Positions 21,701-35,533 of a DNA stretch of 64,000 nt are shown piece after piece. Source of the DNA: Acanthosepion esculentum (Eukaryota; Mollusca; Cephalopoda; Sepiida; Sepiidae). The stretch lies in NCBI GenBank assembly GCA_964036315.1, contig CAXIWW010000817.1:6979501-7043500 (forward strand), written 5' to 3'. Position 1 is the first letter of the stretch; every line of letters begins with the position of its first letter. A program made the translations under genes and the position numbers. The notes under the pieces are model-generated. The model saw nothing but the letters and a program-made list of their open reading frames with translations, was not told the origin of the DNA and did no database searches.

Positions 21701-24700
21701 GCAATTTTGCTATCAGCTGTTGTCACATTTGCTATCAGCTGTTGGCACTTTCGCTATCAATGTTGGCACTTTTGTTATCAGCTGTTGGCACTTTTGCTAT
21801 CAGCTGTTGGCACTTTTGCTATCAGCTTTTGGCACTTTTGGTATCAGCTGTTGGCAATTTTGGTATCATCTGTTGGCACTTTTGCTATCAGCTGTTGGCA
21901 CTTTTGCTGTCAGCTTTTTGCACTTTTGGTATCAGCTGTTGGCACTTATGCTCTAAGCTGTTGGCACTTTTGCTATCAGCTGTGGTGCTGTTGGCACTTT
22001 TGCTATCAGCTGTTGGCACTTTTGCTATCAGCTGTTGGCACTTTTGCTATCAGCTGTGGTGCTGTTGGCACTTTTGCAATCAACTGGTGTTTTTTGCAAG
22101 TTTTTATATAAACATGTATTTTTATACTTTCATAGTGTTTTTTTTTTAGTGGTGAGTCACTATTTGCTCATAGCTGGGACCCTTTGTGATCAGAAGCCTT
22201 GCTGTCAGATGTAGTTTATAGTCATACCTTGGACTAGTTGGCACTGTGGTGCTGTTGGCACTTTTGCTATCAGCTGTTGGCACTTTTGCTATCAGCTTTT
22301 GGCACTTTTGCTATCAGCTGTTGGAACTTTTGCTATCAGCTGAGGTGCTGTTGGCACTTTTGCTATCAACTGGTGTTGTTCGCAAGTTTTTATATAAATA
22401 TGCATTTTTATACTTTCATAGTGTTTTTTTTTAGTGGGGGGCACTATTTGCTCATAGCTGGGACCCTTTGTGATCAGAAGCCTTGCTGTCAGATGAAGTT
22501 TATAGTCATACCTAGGACTAGTTGGCACTGTGGTGCTGTTGGCACGTTTGCTATCAGCTGTTGGTACATTTGCTATCAGCTGTTGGCACTTTTGCTATCA
22601 GCTTTTGGCACTTGTGCTATCAGCTGTGTCACTTTTGGTATCATCTGTTGGCACATTTGCTCTCAGCTGTGGTGCTGTTTGCACTTTTGCTATCAACTGG
22701 TGTTTTTCGCAAGTTTTTATATAAACATGTATTTTTATACGTTCATATTGTTTTTTTTTTTAGTGGGGGGTCACTATTTGCTCAGAACTGGGAACATTTG
22801 TGATCAGAAGACTTGCTGTCAGATGTAGGTTTAGTCATACATAGGACTAGTTGGTACTGTGGTGCTGTTGGCACTTTTGCTATCAGCTTTTGGCACTTTG
22901 GGTATCAGCTGTTGGCACTTTTGCTATCAGCTGTTGGCACTTTTGCTCTCAGCTGTTGGCACTTTTGCTATCAGCTGTGGTGCTGTTGGCACATTTGCTA
23001 TCAACTGGTGTTGTTCGAAAGTTTTTATATAAACATGTGTTTTTACACTTTCATAGTGTTTTATTTAGAGGGGGTGTCACTATTTGCTCATAGCTGGGAC
23101 TCTTTGTGATCAGAAGCCTTGCTGTCAGATGTAGTTTATAGTCATACCTAGGACTAGTTGGCAATGTGGTGCTTTTGGCACTTTTGCTATCAGCTGTTGG
23201 CAGTTTTGCTATCAGCTGTTGGCACTTTGCTATCAGCTGTTGGCACTTTTGCTATCAGCTGTGGTGCTGTTGGCACTTTTGCTATCAACTGGTGTTGTTC
23301 GCAAGTTTTTATATAAACATGTATTTTTATACATTCATAGTGTTTTTTTTTTAGTGGGGGGTCACTATTTGCTCATAGCTGAGACCCGTTGTGATCAGAA
23401 GCCTTGCTGTCAGATGTAGTTTATTGTCATACCTGGGACTAGTTGGCAATGTGGCGCTGTTGGCAATTTTCTATCACCTGTTGGCACTTTTGCTATCAGC
23501 TGTTTGCACTTTTGCTATCAGCTGTTGGCACTGTTTCTATCAGCTGTAGTGCTGTTGGCACTTTTGCTCTCAACTTGTGTTGTTCGCAAGTTTTTATATA
23601 AACATGTATTTTTATATATTTCATAGTGTTTTTTTTTAGTGGGGGGTCACTATTTGCTCATATCTGGGAACCTTTGTGATAAGAAACCTTGCTGTCAGAT
23701 GTAGTTTATAGTCATACCTAGGACTAGTTGGCAATGTGGTGCTGTTGGCACTTTTGCTATCAGCTGTTGGCACTTTTGGTATCAGCTGTTGTCACTTTTG
23801 CTATCAGCTGTTGGCACTTTTGCTATCAGCTGTGGTGCTGTTGGCACTTTTGCTATCAACTGGTGTTGTTCGCAAGTTTTTATATAAACATGTATTTTTA
23901 TACATTCATAGTGTTTTTTTTTTAGTGGGGGTCACTATTTGCTCATAGCTGGGACCCTTTGTGATCAGAAGCCTTGCTGTCAGATGTAGTTTATAGTCAT
24001 ACCTAGGACTAGTTGGCAATGTGTTGCTGTTGGCACTTTTGTAATCAGTTGTTGGCACTTTTGCTATCAGCTGTTGGTACGTTTGCTATCAGCTGTTGGC
24101 ACTTTTGCTATCAGCTGTTGGCACTTTTGCTATAAGCTTTTGGCACTTTTGCTATCAGCTGTGGTGCTGTTGGCACATTTGCTATCAACTGGTGTTGTTC
24201 GCAATTTTTTTATAAACATGTATTTTTATACTTTCATAGTGTTATTTTGTTTTTAGTGGGGGTCACTCTTTGCTCATAGCTGGGAACCTTTGTGATCAGA
24301 ATTATTGTTGTCAGATGTTGTTTATAGTCATACCAATGACTAGTTGGCACTGTGGTGCTGTTGGCATTTTGCTATCAGCTGTTGGCACTTTTGCTATCAG
24401 CTGTTGGCACTTTTGCTATCAGCTGTGTTGCTGTTGGCACATTTGCTATCAACTGGTGTTGTTCGCAAGTTTTTATATAAACATGTATTTTTATAATTTC
24501 ATAGTGTTTTTTTTTAGTGGGGGGTAACTATTTGCTCATAGCTGGGACCCATTGTGATTAGAATCCTTGCTGTCAGATGTAGTTTATATTCATACCTAGG
24601 ACTATTTGGCACTGTGGTGCTGTTGGCACTATTGCTGTCAGCTGTTGGCACTTTTGCTATCAGCTGTTGGCACTTTTGCTATCAGCTGTTGGCACTTTTG

Positions 24701-26699
24701 CTATCAGCTGTTGGACCTTTTGCTATCAGCTGTTGGCACTTTTGCAATCAGCTATTGGCACTTATGCTATCAGCTGTTGGCACTTTGGTATAATCTTTTG
24801 GCACTTTTGCTATGAGCTGTTGGCACTTTTGCTATCAGCTTTTAGCACTTTTGCTATCAGCTTTTGGCAATTTTGCTATCAGCTGTTGGCACTTTTGCTA
24901 TCATCTGTTGGCACGTTTGCTATCAGCTGTTGGCACTTTTGCTAACAGCTTTTGGCACTTTTGCTATCAGCTGTTGGCACTTTTGCTATCAACTGTTGGC
25001 ACTTTTGCTATCAGCTCTGGTCCTGTTGGCACTTTTGCAATCAACTGGTGTTGTTCGAAAGTTTTTATATAAACATGTATTTTTATACTTTCATAGTGGT
25101 TTTTTTTTTAGTGGGGGGTCACTACTTGCTCATAGCTGGTACCCTTTGTGATCAGAAGCCTTGCTGTCAGATGTAGTTTATAATCATACCTAGGACTGGT
25201 TGGCACTGTGGTGCTGTTGGCACTTTTGCTATCAGCTGTTGGCACTTGTGCTATCAGCTGTTGGCACTTTTGCTATCAGCTTTTGGCACTTTTGGTATCA
25301 GCTGTGGTGCTGTTGGCACTTTTGCTATCAGCTGTTGGCACTTTTGCTACCAGCTGTGGTGCTGTTGGCACTTTTGCTATCAACTGGTGTTGTTCGCAAG
25401 TTTTTATATAAACATCTATTTTTATTCTTTCATAGTGTTTTTTTTTTAGTGGGGGGTCACTATTTCCTAATAGCTGGGACCCTTCGTGATCAGAAGCCCG
25501 ACTGTCAGATGTAGTTTATAGTCATACCTAGGACTATTGGCACTGTGGTGCTGTTGGCACTTTTGCTATCAGCTGTTGGCACTTTTGCTATCAGATTTTG
25601 GCACTTTTGCTATCAGCTTTTGGCACATTTGGTATCAGCTGTTGGCACTTTTGCTATCAGCTGTTTGCACTTTTGCTATCAGCTGTTGGCACTTTTGAAA
25701 TCAGCTGTTGGCACTTTTGCTATCAGCTGTTGGCATTTGATATAATCTGTTGGCACTTTTGCTATCAGCTGTTGGCACTTTTGCTATAAGCTGTTGGCAC
25801 TTTTGCTATCAGCTGTTGGCACTTTTGGTATCAGCTTTTGGCACTTTTGGTATCAGCTGTTGGCACTTTTGCTATCAGCTGTTGGCACCTTTGCTATCAG
25901 CTGTTGGCAATTTTGGTATCATCTGTTGGCACTTTTGCTATCAGCTGTTGGCACATTTGGTATCATCTGTTGGCACTTTTGCTATCAGCTGTTGGCACTT
26001 TTGCTAACAGCTTTTGGCACTTTTGCTATCAGCGGTTGGCACTTTTGCTATCAGCTGTTGGCACTTTTGCTATCAGCTGTGGCCTGTTGGCACTTTTGCT
26101 ATCAACTGGTGTTGTTCGCAACTGTTTATATAAACATGTATTTTTATACTTTCATAGTGTTTTTTTTTTAGTGGGGCGTCACTATTTGCTCATAGCTGGG
26201 ACCCTTTGTGATCAGAAGCCTTGCTGTCAGATGTAGTTTATAGTCATACCTAGGACTATTTGGCACTGTGGTGCTGTTGGCACTTTTGCTATAAGCCGTT
26301 GGCACTTTTGCTATCAGCTGTTGGCACTTTTGCTATAATCTGTGGTGCTGTTGGCACTGTTGCTATCAACTGGTGTTGTTCGCAAATTTTTATATAAACA
26401 TGTACGTTTATACTTTCATAGAGTTTTTTTTTTTTAGTGGGGGGTCACTATTTGCTTATTGCTGGGACCCTTTGTGATCAGAAGACTTTCTGTCAGATGT
26501 AGTTTATAGTCATACCTAGGACTAGTTGGAACTGTGGTGCTGTTGGCACTTTTGCTATCAGCTGTTGGCACTTTTGCTATCAGCTGTTGGCACTTTTGGT
26601 ATAAGCTCTTGGCACTTTTGCTATCAGCTGTTGGCACTTTTGCTATCATCTGTTGGAACTTTTGCTATCAGCTGTTGGAGCTTTTGCTATCAGCTTTTG

Positions 26700-26718
26700 G
26701 CACTTTTGCCAACAGCAC
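26700..26718. other. Left breakpoint of the inverted satellite B block
   Basis: The forward monomer reads GGCACTTTTG to 26708. At 26709 the sequence continues CCAACAGCACCACAG, which is the reverse complement of the spacer-adjacent CTGTGGTGCTGTTGG. There is no inserted sequence. If the block is turned back, the left joint becomes CACTTTTG followed by CTGTGGTG. That lacks only the CTATCAG expected between them, so about 7 bp were lost or exchanged here. Confidence 0.93.
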
Positions 26719-27289
26719 CACAGTGCCAACTAGTCCTAGGTATGACAATAAACTACATCTGACAGAAAGGCTTCTGATCACAAAGTGTCACAGCTATGAG
26801 CAAATAGTGACCCCCCACTAAAAAAAAAACACTATCAATGTTTAAAAATACATGTTTATATAAAACCTTGCGAACAACACCAGTTGATAGCAAAAGTGCC
26901 AACAGCACCACAGCTGATAGCAAAAGTGCCAACAGCTGATACCACAAGTGCCAACAGCTGATAGCTAAAGTGCCAACAGCACCACAGTGCCAACTAGTCC
27001 TAGGTATGACTATAAACTACATCTGACAGCAAGGCTTCTGATCACAAAGGGTCCCATCTATGAGCAAACAGTGACCCCCCACTAAAAAAAAAAACACTAT
27101 GAAAGTATAAAAATACATGTTTATATAAAAACTTGCGAACAACACCAGTTGATAGCAAAAGTGCAAATAGCACCACAGCTGATAGCAAAAGTGCCAACAG
27201 CTGATAGAAAAAGTGCAAACAGCTGATAGCAAAAGTGCCAACAGCTGATAGCAAAAGTGCCAACAGCACCACAGTGCCAACTAGTCCTA

Positions 27290-27870
27290 GGTATGATATA
27301 AACTACATCTGACAGCAAGGCTTCTGATCACAAAGGGCCCCAGCTATGAGCAAATAGTTACCCCCCACTAAAAAAAAGACTATGAAAGTATAAAAATACA
27401 TGTTTATATAAAAACTTGCGAACAACACCAGTTGATAGCAAAAGTACAAACAGCACCACAGCTGATAGCAAAAGTGCCAACAGCTGATAGCAAAATTGCC
27501 AACAGCTGATAGCAAAAGTGCCAACAGCTGATAATAAAAGTGCCAACAGATGATACCAAAAGTGCCAACAGCTGATAGCAAAAGTGCCAACAGCTGATAG
27601 CAAAAGTGCCAACAGCTATTACCAAAAGTGCCAAAAGCTGATAGCAAAAGTGCCCACAGCTGATAGCAAAAGTGCCAACTGCTGATAGCAAAAGTTCCAA
27701 CGGCACCACAGTGCCAACTAGTCCTAGGTATGACTATGAACTACATCTGGCAGCAAGGCTTCTGATCAAAAAGGGTCCCAGCTATGAGCAAATAGTGACC
27801 CCCACTAAAAAAAAACACTATGAAAGTATAAAAATACATTTTTATATAAAAACTTGTTAACAACACCAGT
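27290..27870 (-). repeat. Older duplication inside the inverted block, copy 1
   Basis: Shares several rare features with 32868-33470: GTATGATATAAAC (two bases short), GGGCCCC, AATAGTTACC, an ATAATAAAAG monomer, CGGCACCACAG, TATGAACTAC, GATCAAAAAGGG and CTTGTTAACAAC. The offset is about 5.58 kb at the left and 5602 bp further on, so one monomer-sized indel separates them. There are clearly more substitutions than in the 41.7/48.3 kb pair. Confidence 0.8.
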
Positions 27871-28329
27871 TGATAGCAAAAGTGCCAACAGCACCACAGC
27901 TGATAAAAAAAGTGCCAACAGCTGATAGCAAAAGTGCCAACAGCTGATAGCAAAAGTGCCAAAAGCACCACAGTGCCAACTAGTCCTAGGTATGACTATA
28001 AACTACATCTGTGAGCAAGGCTTCTGATCACAAAGGGTCCCAGCTATGAGCAAATAGTGATCCCCCACTAAACAAAAAACACTATGAAAGTATAAAAGTA
28101 CATGTTTATATAAAAACTTGCGAACAACCCCAGTTGATAGCAAAAGTGCCAACAGCACCACAGCTGATAGCAAAAGTGCCAACAGCTGATAGCAAAAGTG
28201 CCAACAGCTGATAGCAAAAGTGCCAAAAGCACCACAGTGCCAACTAGTCCTAGGTATGACTATAAACTACATCTGTGAGCAAGGCTTCTGATCACAAAGG
28301 GTCCCAGCTATGAGCAAATAGTGACCTCC

Positions 28330-28410
28330 CACTAAAAAAAACACTATGAATGTATAAAAATATATGTTTATATAAAAACTGACAGTTGATAGCAAAAGTG
28401 CAAACAGCAC
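28330..28410 (-). repeat. Spacer with internal deletion
   Basis: In this inverted spacer TATAAAAACTG is followed by ACAGTTGATAGC. The segment that normally reads TTGCGAACAACACC between them is missing, so the diverged-monomer part of the spacer is lost while the TATA-like core stays. Confidence 0.85.
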
Positions 28411-31400
28411 CACAGCTGATAGCAAAAGTGCCAACAGATGATAGCAAAGGTGCCAACAGCTGATAGCAAAAGTGCCAACAGCTGATAGCAAAAGTGACAA
28501 CAGCACAACAGTGCCAACAATCCTAGGTATGACTATAAACTACATCCGACAGCAAGGCTTCTGATCACAAAGGGTCCCAGCTATGAGCAAATAGTGACCC
28601 CCCACTAAAAAAAAACACTATGAAAGTATAAAAATACATGTTTATATAAAAACTTGCGAACAACACCAGTTGATAACAAAAGTGCCAACAGCACCACAGC
28701 TGATAGCAAAAGTGCCAACAGCTGATAGCAAAAGTGCCAACAGCTGATAGCTAAAGTGCCAACAGCTGATAGCAAAAGTGCAAACAGCTGATAGCAAAAG
28801 TGCCAACAGCTGATAGCAAAAGTGCCAACAGCTGATAGCAAAGTGCCAAAAGCTGATAGCAAAATTGCCAACAGCTGATAGCAAAAGTGCCAACAGCTGA
28901 TAGCAAAAGTGCCAACAGCTGATACCAAAACTGCCAAAAGCTGATAGCAAAAGTGCCAACAGCTGATAGCAAAAGTGCCAACAGCTGATAGCAAAAGTGC
29001 AAACAGCTGATAGCAAAAGTGCCAACAGCTGATACCAAAAGTGCCAACAGCTGATAGCAAAAGTGCCAACAACTGATAGCAAAAGTGCCAACAGCACCAC
29101 AGTGCCAACTAGTCCTAGGTATGACTATAAACTACATCTGACAGAAAGGCTTCTGATCACAAAGGGTCCCAGCTATGAGCAAATAGTGACCCCCCACTAA
29201 AAAAAAACTCTATGAATGTATAAAAATACATGTTTATATAAAAACTAGCGAACAACACCAGTTGATAGCAAAAGTGCCAACAGCACCACAGCTGATAGTA
29301 AAAGTGCCAACAGCTGATAGCAAAAGTGCCAACAGCTCATAGCAAAAGTGCCAACAGCACCACAGTGCCAACTAGTCCTAGGTATGACTATAAACTACAT
29401 CTGACAGCAAGTCTTCTGATCACAAAGGGTCCCAGCTATGAGCAAATAGTGACCCCCACTAAAAAAAAAAACATTATGAAAGTATAAAAGTACATGTTTA
29501 TATAAAAACTTGCGAACAAACCCAGTTGATAGCAAAAGTGCCAACAGCACCACAGCTGATAGCAAAAGTGCCAACAGCTGATAGCAAAAGTGCCAACAGC
29601 ACCACATTGCCAAATAGTCCTAGGTATGACTATAAACTACATCCGACAGCAAGGCTTCTGATCACAAAGGGTCCCAGCTATGAGCAAATAGTGACCCCCC
29701 ACTAAAAAAAAACACTATGAAAGTATAAAAATACATTTTTATATAAAAACTTGCGAACAACACCAGTTGATAACAAAAGTGCCAACAGCACCACAGCTGA
29801 TAGCAAAAGTGCCAACAGCTGATAGCAAAAGTGCCAACAGCTGATTCCAAAAGTGCCAAAAGCTGATAGCAATATTGCCAACAGCTGATAGCAAAAGTGC
29901 CAACAGCTGATAGCAAAAGTGCCAACAGCTGATACCAAAAGTGCCAAAAGCTGATATCAAAAGTGCCAACAGCTGATAGCTAAAGTGCCAACAGCTGATA
30001 GCAAAAGTGCAAACAGCTGATAGCAAAAGTGCCAACAGCTGATAGCAAAAGTGCCAACAGATGATAGCAAAAGTGCCAACAGCACCACAGTGCCAACTAG
30101 TCCTAGGTATGACTATAAACTACATCTGACAGCAAGGCTTCTGATCACAAAGGGTCCCAGCTATGAGCAAATAATGACCCCCCACTAAAAAAAACACTAT
30201 GAAAGTATAAAAATAGATGTTTATATAAAAACTTGCGAACAACACCAGTTGATAGCAAAAGTGCCAACAGCACCACAGCTGATAACAAAAGTGCCAACAG
30301 CTGATAGCAAAGTGCCAACAGCTGATAGCAAAAGTGCCAACAGCTGATAGCAAAAGTGCCAACAGCACCACAATGCCAACTAGTCCTAGGTATGACAATA
30401 AACTACTTCTGACAGCAAGGCTTCTGATCACAAAGGGTCCCAGCTATGAGGAAATAGTGACCCCCCACAAAAAACACACTATGAATGTATAAAAATACAT
30501 GTTTATATAAAAACATGCGAACAACACCAGTTGATAGCAATAGTGCCAACCATACCACAGCTGATAGCAAAAGTGCCAACAGCTGATAGCAAAAGTGCCA
30601 ACAGCTGATACAAAAAGTGCCAAAAGCTGATAACAAAAGTGCCAACAGCTGATAGCAAAAGTGCCAACAGATGATAGCAAAAGTGCCAACAGATGATAGC
30701 AAAAGTGCCAACAGCTGATAGCAAAAGTGCCAACAGCTGATAGCAAAAGAGCCAAAAGCTGATAGCAAAAGTGCAGACAGCTGATAGCAAAAGTGCCAAC
30801 AGCTGATACCAAAAGTGCCAAAAGCTGATAGCAAAAGTGCCAACAGCTGATAGCAAAAGTGCCAACAGCTGATAGAAAAAAGTGCCAACAGCTGATAGCA
30901 AAAGTGCCAACAGCTGATACCAAAAATGCCAACAGCTGATAGAAAAAGTGCCAACAGCAACACAGTGCCAACTAGTCCTAGGTATGACTATAAACTACAT
31001 CCGACAGCAAGGCTTCTGATCACAAAGGGTCCCAGCTATGAGCAAATAGTGACCCCCCACTAAAAAAAAACACTATGAATGTATAAAAATATATGTTTAT
31101 ATAAAAACTTGCGAACAACACCAGTTGATAGCAAAAGTGCCAACAGCACCACAGCTGATAGTAAAAGTGCCAACAGCTGATAGCAAAAGTGCCAACAGCT
31201 GTTAGCAAAAGTGCCAACAGCACCACAGTGCCAACTAGTCCTAGGTATGACTATAAACTACATCTGACAGCAAGTCTTCTGATCACAAGGGGTCCCAGCT
31301 ATGAGCAAATAGTGACCCCCCACTAAAAAAAGAACACACTATGAAAGTATAAAAATACATGTTTATATAAAAACTTGCGAACAACACCAGTTGATAGCAA

Positions 31401-32867
31401 AAGTGACAACAGCACTACAGCTGATAGCAAAAGTGCCAGCAGCTGATAGCAAAAGTGCCAACAGCTGATAGTAAAAGTGCCAAAAGCTGATAGCAAAAGT
31501 GCCAACAGCTGATAGCAAAAGTGCCAACAGATGATAGCAAAAGTGCCAACAGCTGATAGCAAAAGTGCCAACAGCTGATAGCAAAAGTGCCAAAAGCTGA
31601 TAACAAAAGTGCCAACAGCTGATAGCAAAAGTGCCAACAGCTGATACCAAAAGTGCCAAAAGCTGACAGCAAAAGTGCCAACAGCTGATAGCAAAAGTGA
31701 CAACAGCTGATACCAAAAGTGCCAACAGCTGATAGAAAAAGTGCCAAAAGCACCACAGTGCCAACTATTGCTAGGTATGACTATAAACTACATCTGACAG
31801 CAAGGCTTCTGATCACAAAGTGTCCCAGCTATGAGCAAATAGTGACCCCCCACTAAAAAAAAGACTATGAATTTATAAAAATACATCTTTATAAAAAAAT
31901 TGCGAACAACACCAGTTGATAGCAAAATTGCAAACAGCACAAGAGCTGATAGCAAAAGTGCCAACAGCTGATACCAAAAGTGCCAACAGCTGATAACAAA
32001 AGTGCCAACAGCTGACAGCAAAAGTGCCAATAGCTGATAGCAAAAGTGCCAACAGCACCACAGTGCCAACTAGTCCCACGTATGACTATAAACTTCATCT
32101 GACAGCAAGGCTTCTGATCACAAAGGGTCCCAGCTCTGAGCAAATAGTTACCCCCACTAAAAAAAAAACACTATGAAAATATAAAAATACATGTTTATAT
32201 AAAAACTTGCGTACAAAAACAGTTGATAGGAAAAGTGCCAACAGCACCACAGCTGATAGCAAAAGTGCCAACAGCTGATAGCAAATGTGCCAACAGCTGA
32301 TAGCAAAAGTGCCAATAGCTGATAGCAAAATTGCCAACAGCTGATAGCAAAAGTGCCGACAGCTGATAGCAAAAGTGCCAACAGCTGATACCAAAATGCC
32401 AAAGGCTGATATCAAATGTGCACACAGCTGATAGCTAAAGTGCCAACAGCTGATAGCAAAAGTGCAAACAGCTGATAGCAAAAGTGCCAACAGCTGATAG
32501 CAAAAGTGCCAACAGCTGATAGCAAAAGTGCCAACAGCACCACAGTGCCAACTAGGCCTAGGTATGACTATAAACTACATCTGACAGCAAGGCTTCTGAT
32601 CCCAAAGGTTCCCAGCTATGAGCAAATAGTGACCCCCCACTAAAAAAAAACACTATGAAAGTATAAAAATAGATGTTTATATAAAAACTTGCGAACAACA
32701 CCAGTTGATAGCAAAAGTGCCAATAGCACAACAGTTGATAGCAAAAGTGCCAACAGCTGATAGCAAAAGTGCCAACAGCTGATACCAAAAGTGCCAACAG
32801 CTCATAGCAAAAGTGCCAACAGCTGATAGCAAAAGTGCCAACAGCACCACAGTGCCAACTAGTCCTA

Positions 32868-33470
32868 GGTATGATATAAACTACATCTGACAGCAAGAAT
32901 TCTGATCACAAAGGGCCCCAGCTAATAGCAAAAAGTTACCCCCCACTAAAAAAAAAACACTATGAAAGTATAAAAATACATGTTTATATAAAAACTTGCG
33001 AACAACACCAGTTGATAGCAAAAGTGCAAACAGCACAACAGCTGAAAGCAAAAGTGCCAACAGCTGATAGCAAAAGTGCCAAAAGCTGATAGCAAAAGTG
33101 CCAACAGCTGATAGCAAAAGTGCCAACAGCTGATAATAAAAGTGCCAACAGATGATACCAAAAGTGCCAACAGCTGATAGCAAAAGTGCCAACAGCTGAT
33201 AGCAGAAGTGCCAACATCTGATACCAAAAGTGCCAAAAGCTGATAGCAAAAGTGCCAACAGCTGATAGCAAAAGTGCCAACAGCTGATAGCAAAAGTGCT
33301 AACGGCACCACAGTGCCAACTAGTCCTAGGTATGATTATGAACTACATCTGACAGCAAGGCTTCTGATCAAAAAGGGTCCCAGCTATGAGCAAATTAGGA
33401 CGCCCACTAAAAAAAAACACTATGAAAGTATAAAAATACATGTTTATATAAAAACTTGTTAACAACACCA
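32868..33470 (-). repeat. Older duplication inside the inverted block, copy 2
   Basis: Partner of 27290-27870. Private changes include CAAGAATTCTG near 32895, CTAATAGCAAAAAG near 32922, and GCACAACAGCTGAAAG near 33032. Confidence 0.8.
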
Positions 33471-35514
33471 GTTGATAGCAAAAGTGCCAACAGCACTACA
33501 GCTGATAACAAAAGTGCCAACAGCTGATAGCAAAAGTGCCAACAGCTGATAGCAAAAGTGCCAAAAGCACCACAGTGCCAACTAGTCCTAGGTATGACTA
33601 TAAACTACATCTGACAGCAAGGCTTCAGATCACAAAGGGTCCCGGCTATGAGCAAATAGTGACCCCCCACTAAAAAAAAACACTATGAAAGTATAAAAAT
33701 AGATGTTTATATAAAAACTTGCGAACAACACCAGTTGATAGCAAAAGTGCCAACAGCACCACAGCTGATACCAAAAGTGCCAACAGCTGATAGCAAAAGT
33801 GCCAAAAGCTGATAGCAAAAGTGCCAACAGCTGATAGCAAAAGTTCCAACAGCTGATAGCAAAAGTGCGAACAGCTTATAGCAAAAGTGCCAACAGTACC
33901 ACAGTGCCAACTAGTCCTAGGTATGACTATGAACTACATCTGACAGCAAGGCTTCTAATCACAAAGTGTCCCATCTATGAGCAAATAGTGACCCCCCACT
34001 AAAAAAAAAACACTATGAAAGTATAAAAATACATGTTTATCTAAAAACTTGCGAACAACACCAGTTGATAGCAAAAGTGCCAACAGCTGATAGCAAAAGT
34101 GCCAACAGCTGATAGCAAAAGTGCCAACAGCTGATAGCAAAAGTGCCAACAGCACCACATTGCCAACTAGTCCTAGGTATGAATATAAACTACATCTGAC
34201 AGCAAGGCTTCTGATCACAAAGGGTCCCAGCTATGAGCAAATAGTGACCCCCACTAAAAAAAAGACACTATGAATGTATAAAAATACATGTTTATATAAA
34301 AACTTGCGAACAACACCAGTTGATAGCAAAAGTGCAAACAGCACCACAGCTGATAGCAAAAGTGCCAACAGCTGATAGCAAAAGTTCCAACAGCTGATAG
34401 CAAAAGTGCCAACAGCACCACAGTGCCACCAACTAGTCCTAGGTATGACTATAAACTACATCTGATAGCAAGGCTTCTGATCACAAAGGGTACCAGCTAT
34501 GAGCAAATAGTGACCCCAACTAAAAAAAAAAACACTATGAAAGTATAAAAATACATGTTTATATAAAAACTTGCGAACAACACCAGTTGATAGCAAAAGT
34601 GCCAACAGCTGATAGCAAAAGTGCAAACAGCTGATAGCAAAATTGCCAACTGCTGATAGCGAAAGTGCCAACAGCTGAGAGCAAAAGTGCCAACAGCTGA
34701 TAGCAAAAGTGCCAACAGCTGATAGCAAAAGTGCCAAAAGCTGATAGCAAAAGTGCCAACAGCACCACAGCTGATAGCAAAATGCCAACAGCTGATAGCA
34801 AATGTGCCAACAGCTGATAGCAAAAGTGCCAACAGCACCACAGTGCCAACTAGTCCTAGGTATGACTATAAACTACATCTGACAGCAAGTTTTCTGATCA
34901 CAAAGGGTCCCAGCTATGAGCAAATAGTGACCCCCCACTAAAAAAAACACTATGAAAGTATAAAAATACATGTTTATATAAAAACTTGTGAACAACACCA
35001 GTTGATAGCAAAAGTGCCAACAGCACCACAGCTGAGAGCAAAAGTGCCAACAGCTGATAGCAAAAGTGCCAACAGCTGAGAGCAAAAGTGCCAACAGCTG
35101 ATGGCAAAATGCCAACAGCTGATAGCCAAAGTGCCAAAAGCTGATAGCAAAAGTGCCAACAGCTGATAGCAAAAGTGCCAACAGCACCACAGTGCCAACT
35201 AGTCCTAGGTATGACTATAAACTATATCTGACAGCAAGGCTTCTGATCACAAAGGGTCCCAGCTATGAGCAAATAGTGAAACCCCAATAAAAAAAAAATC
35301 ACTATGAAAGTATAAAAATACATGTTTATATAAAAACTTGTTAACAACAACAGTTGATAGCAAAAGTGCCAACAACACCACAGCTGATAGCAAAAGTCCC
35401 AGCAGCTGATAGCAAAAGTGCCAACAGCTGATAGTAAAAGTGCCAACAGCTGATAGCAAAAGTTCGAACAGCTGTTAGCAAAAGTGCCAACAGCTGATAG
35501 AAAAAGTGCCAACA

Positions 35515-35533
35515 GCACCACAGCACTTTTGCT
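35515..35533. other. Right breakpoint of the inverted satellite B block
   Basis: The inverted array ends with GCACCACAG at 35523, and the forward array resumes with CACTTTTGCTATCAG at 35524. Turned back, this joint reads GTGCTGTTGG followed by CACTTTTGC, which is exactly the canonical satellite B sequence at the end of a spacer. The right break can therefore be explained with no gained or lost base. Confidence 0.93.

Larger units (their letters stand above)
18124..26708 (+). repeat. Satellite B, forward block 1: 22-bp monomer runs with conserved spacers
   Basis: The monomer is 22 bp: CTGTTGGCAC followed by TTTTGCTATCAG. Runs of about 3 to 30 monomers alternate with a spacer of about 175 bp. 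Spacer cores (the TATATAAA region) are near 18590, 19100, 19345, 19700, 20670, 20910, 21305, 21548, 22100, 22390, 22720, 23028, 23310, 23595, 23880, 24208, 24475, 25065, 25400, 26125 and 26390, plus a truncated one near 18318. Unit lengths run from about 245 to about 970 bp, driven mainly by the number of 22-mers. The long runs near 19845-20640, 21690-22090, 24610-25050 and 25545-26110 contain no spacer. The array is T-rich on this strand. Confidence 0.97.
26709..35523 (-). repeat. Satellite B, inverted block (8.8 kb)
   Basis: The same monomer and spacer are present as reverse complement: GTGCCAACAGCTGATAG runs, GTGACCCCCC, poly-A, TTTATATAAA, AACTTGCGAACAAC. Base skew flips from T-rich to A-rich across the whole block. 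Spacer cores are near 26860, 27125, 27412, 27845, 28110, 28370, 28645, 29235, 29505, 29745, 30225, 30510, 31100, 31370, 31895, 32205, 32690, 32990, 33450, 33715, 34045, 34300, 34565, 34985 and 35335, about 25 in all. Long 22-mer runs lie near 28680-29090, 29780-30080, 30540-30960 and 31390-31755. Divergence between units looks similar to the flanking forward blocks. Confidence 0.97.

Noticed and set aside
26700..35533. Inverted block as a large palindromic transposon or foldback element
   Set aside because: There are no terminal inverted repeats or target duplications at the two joints, and the interior is ordinary satellite B. A simple inversion explains it better.
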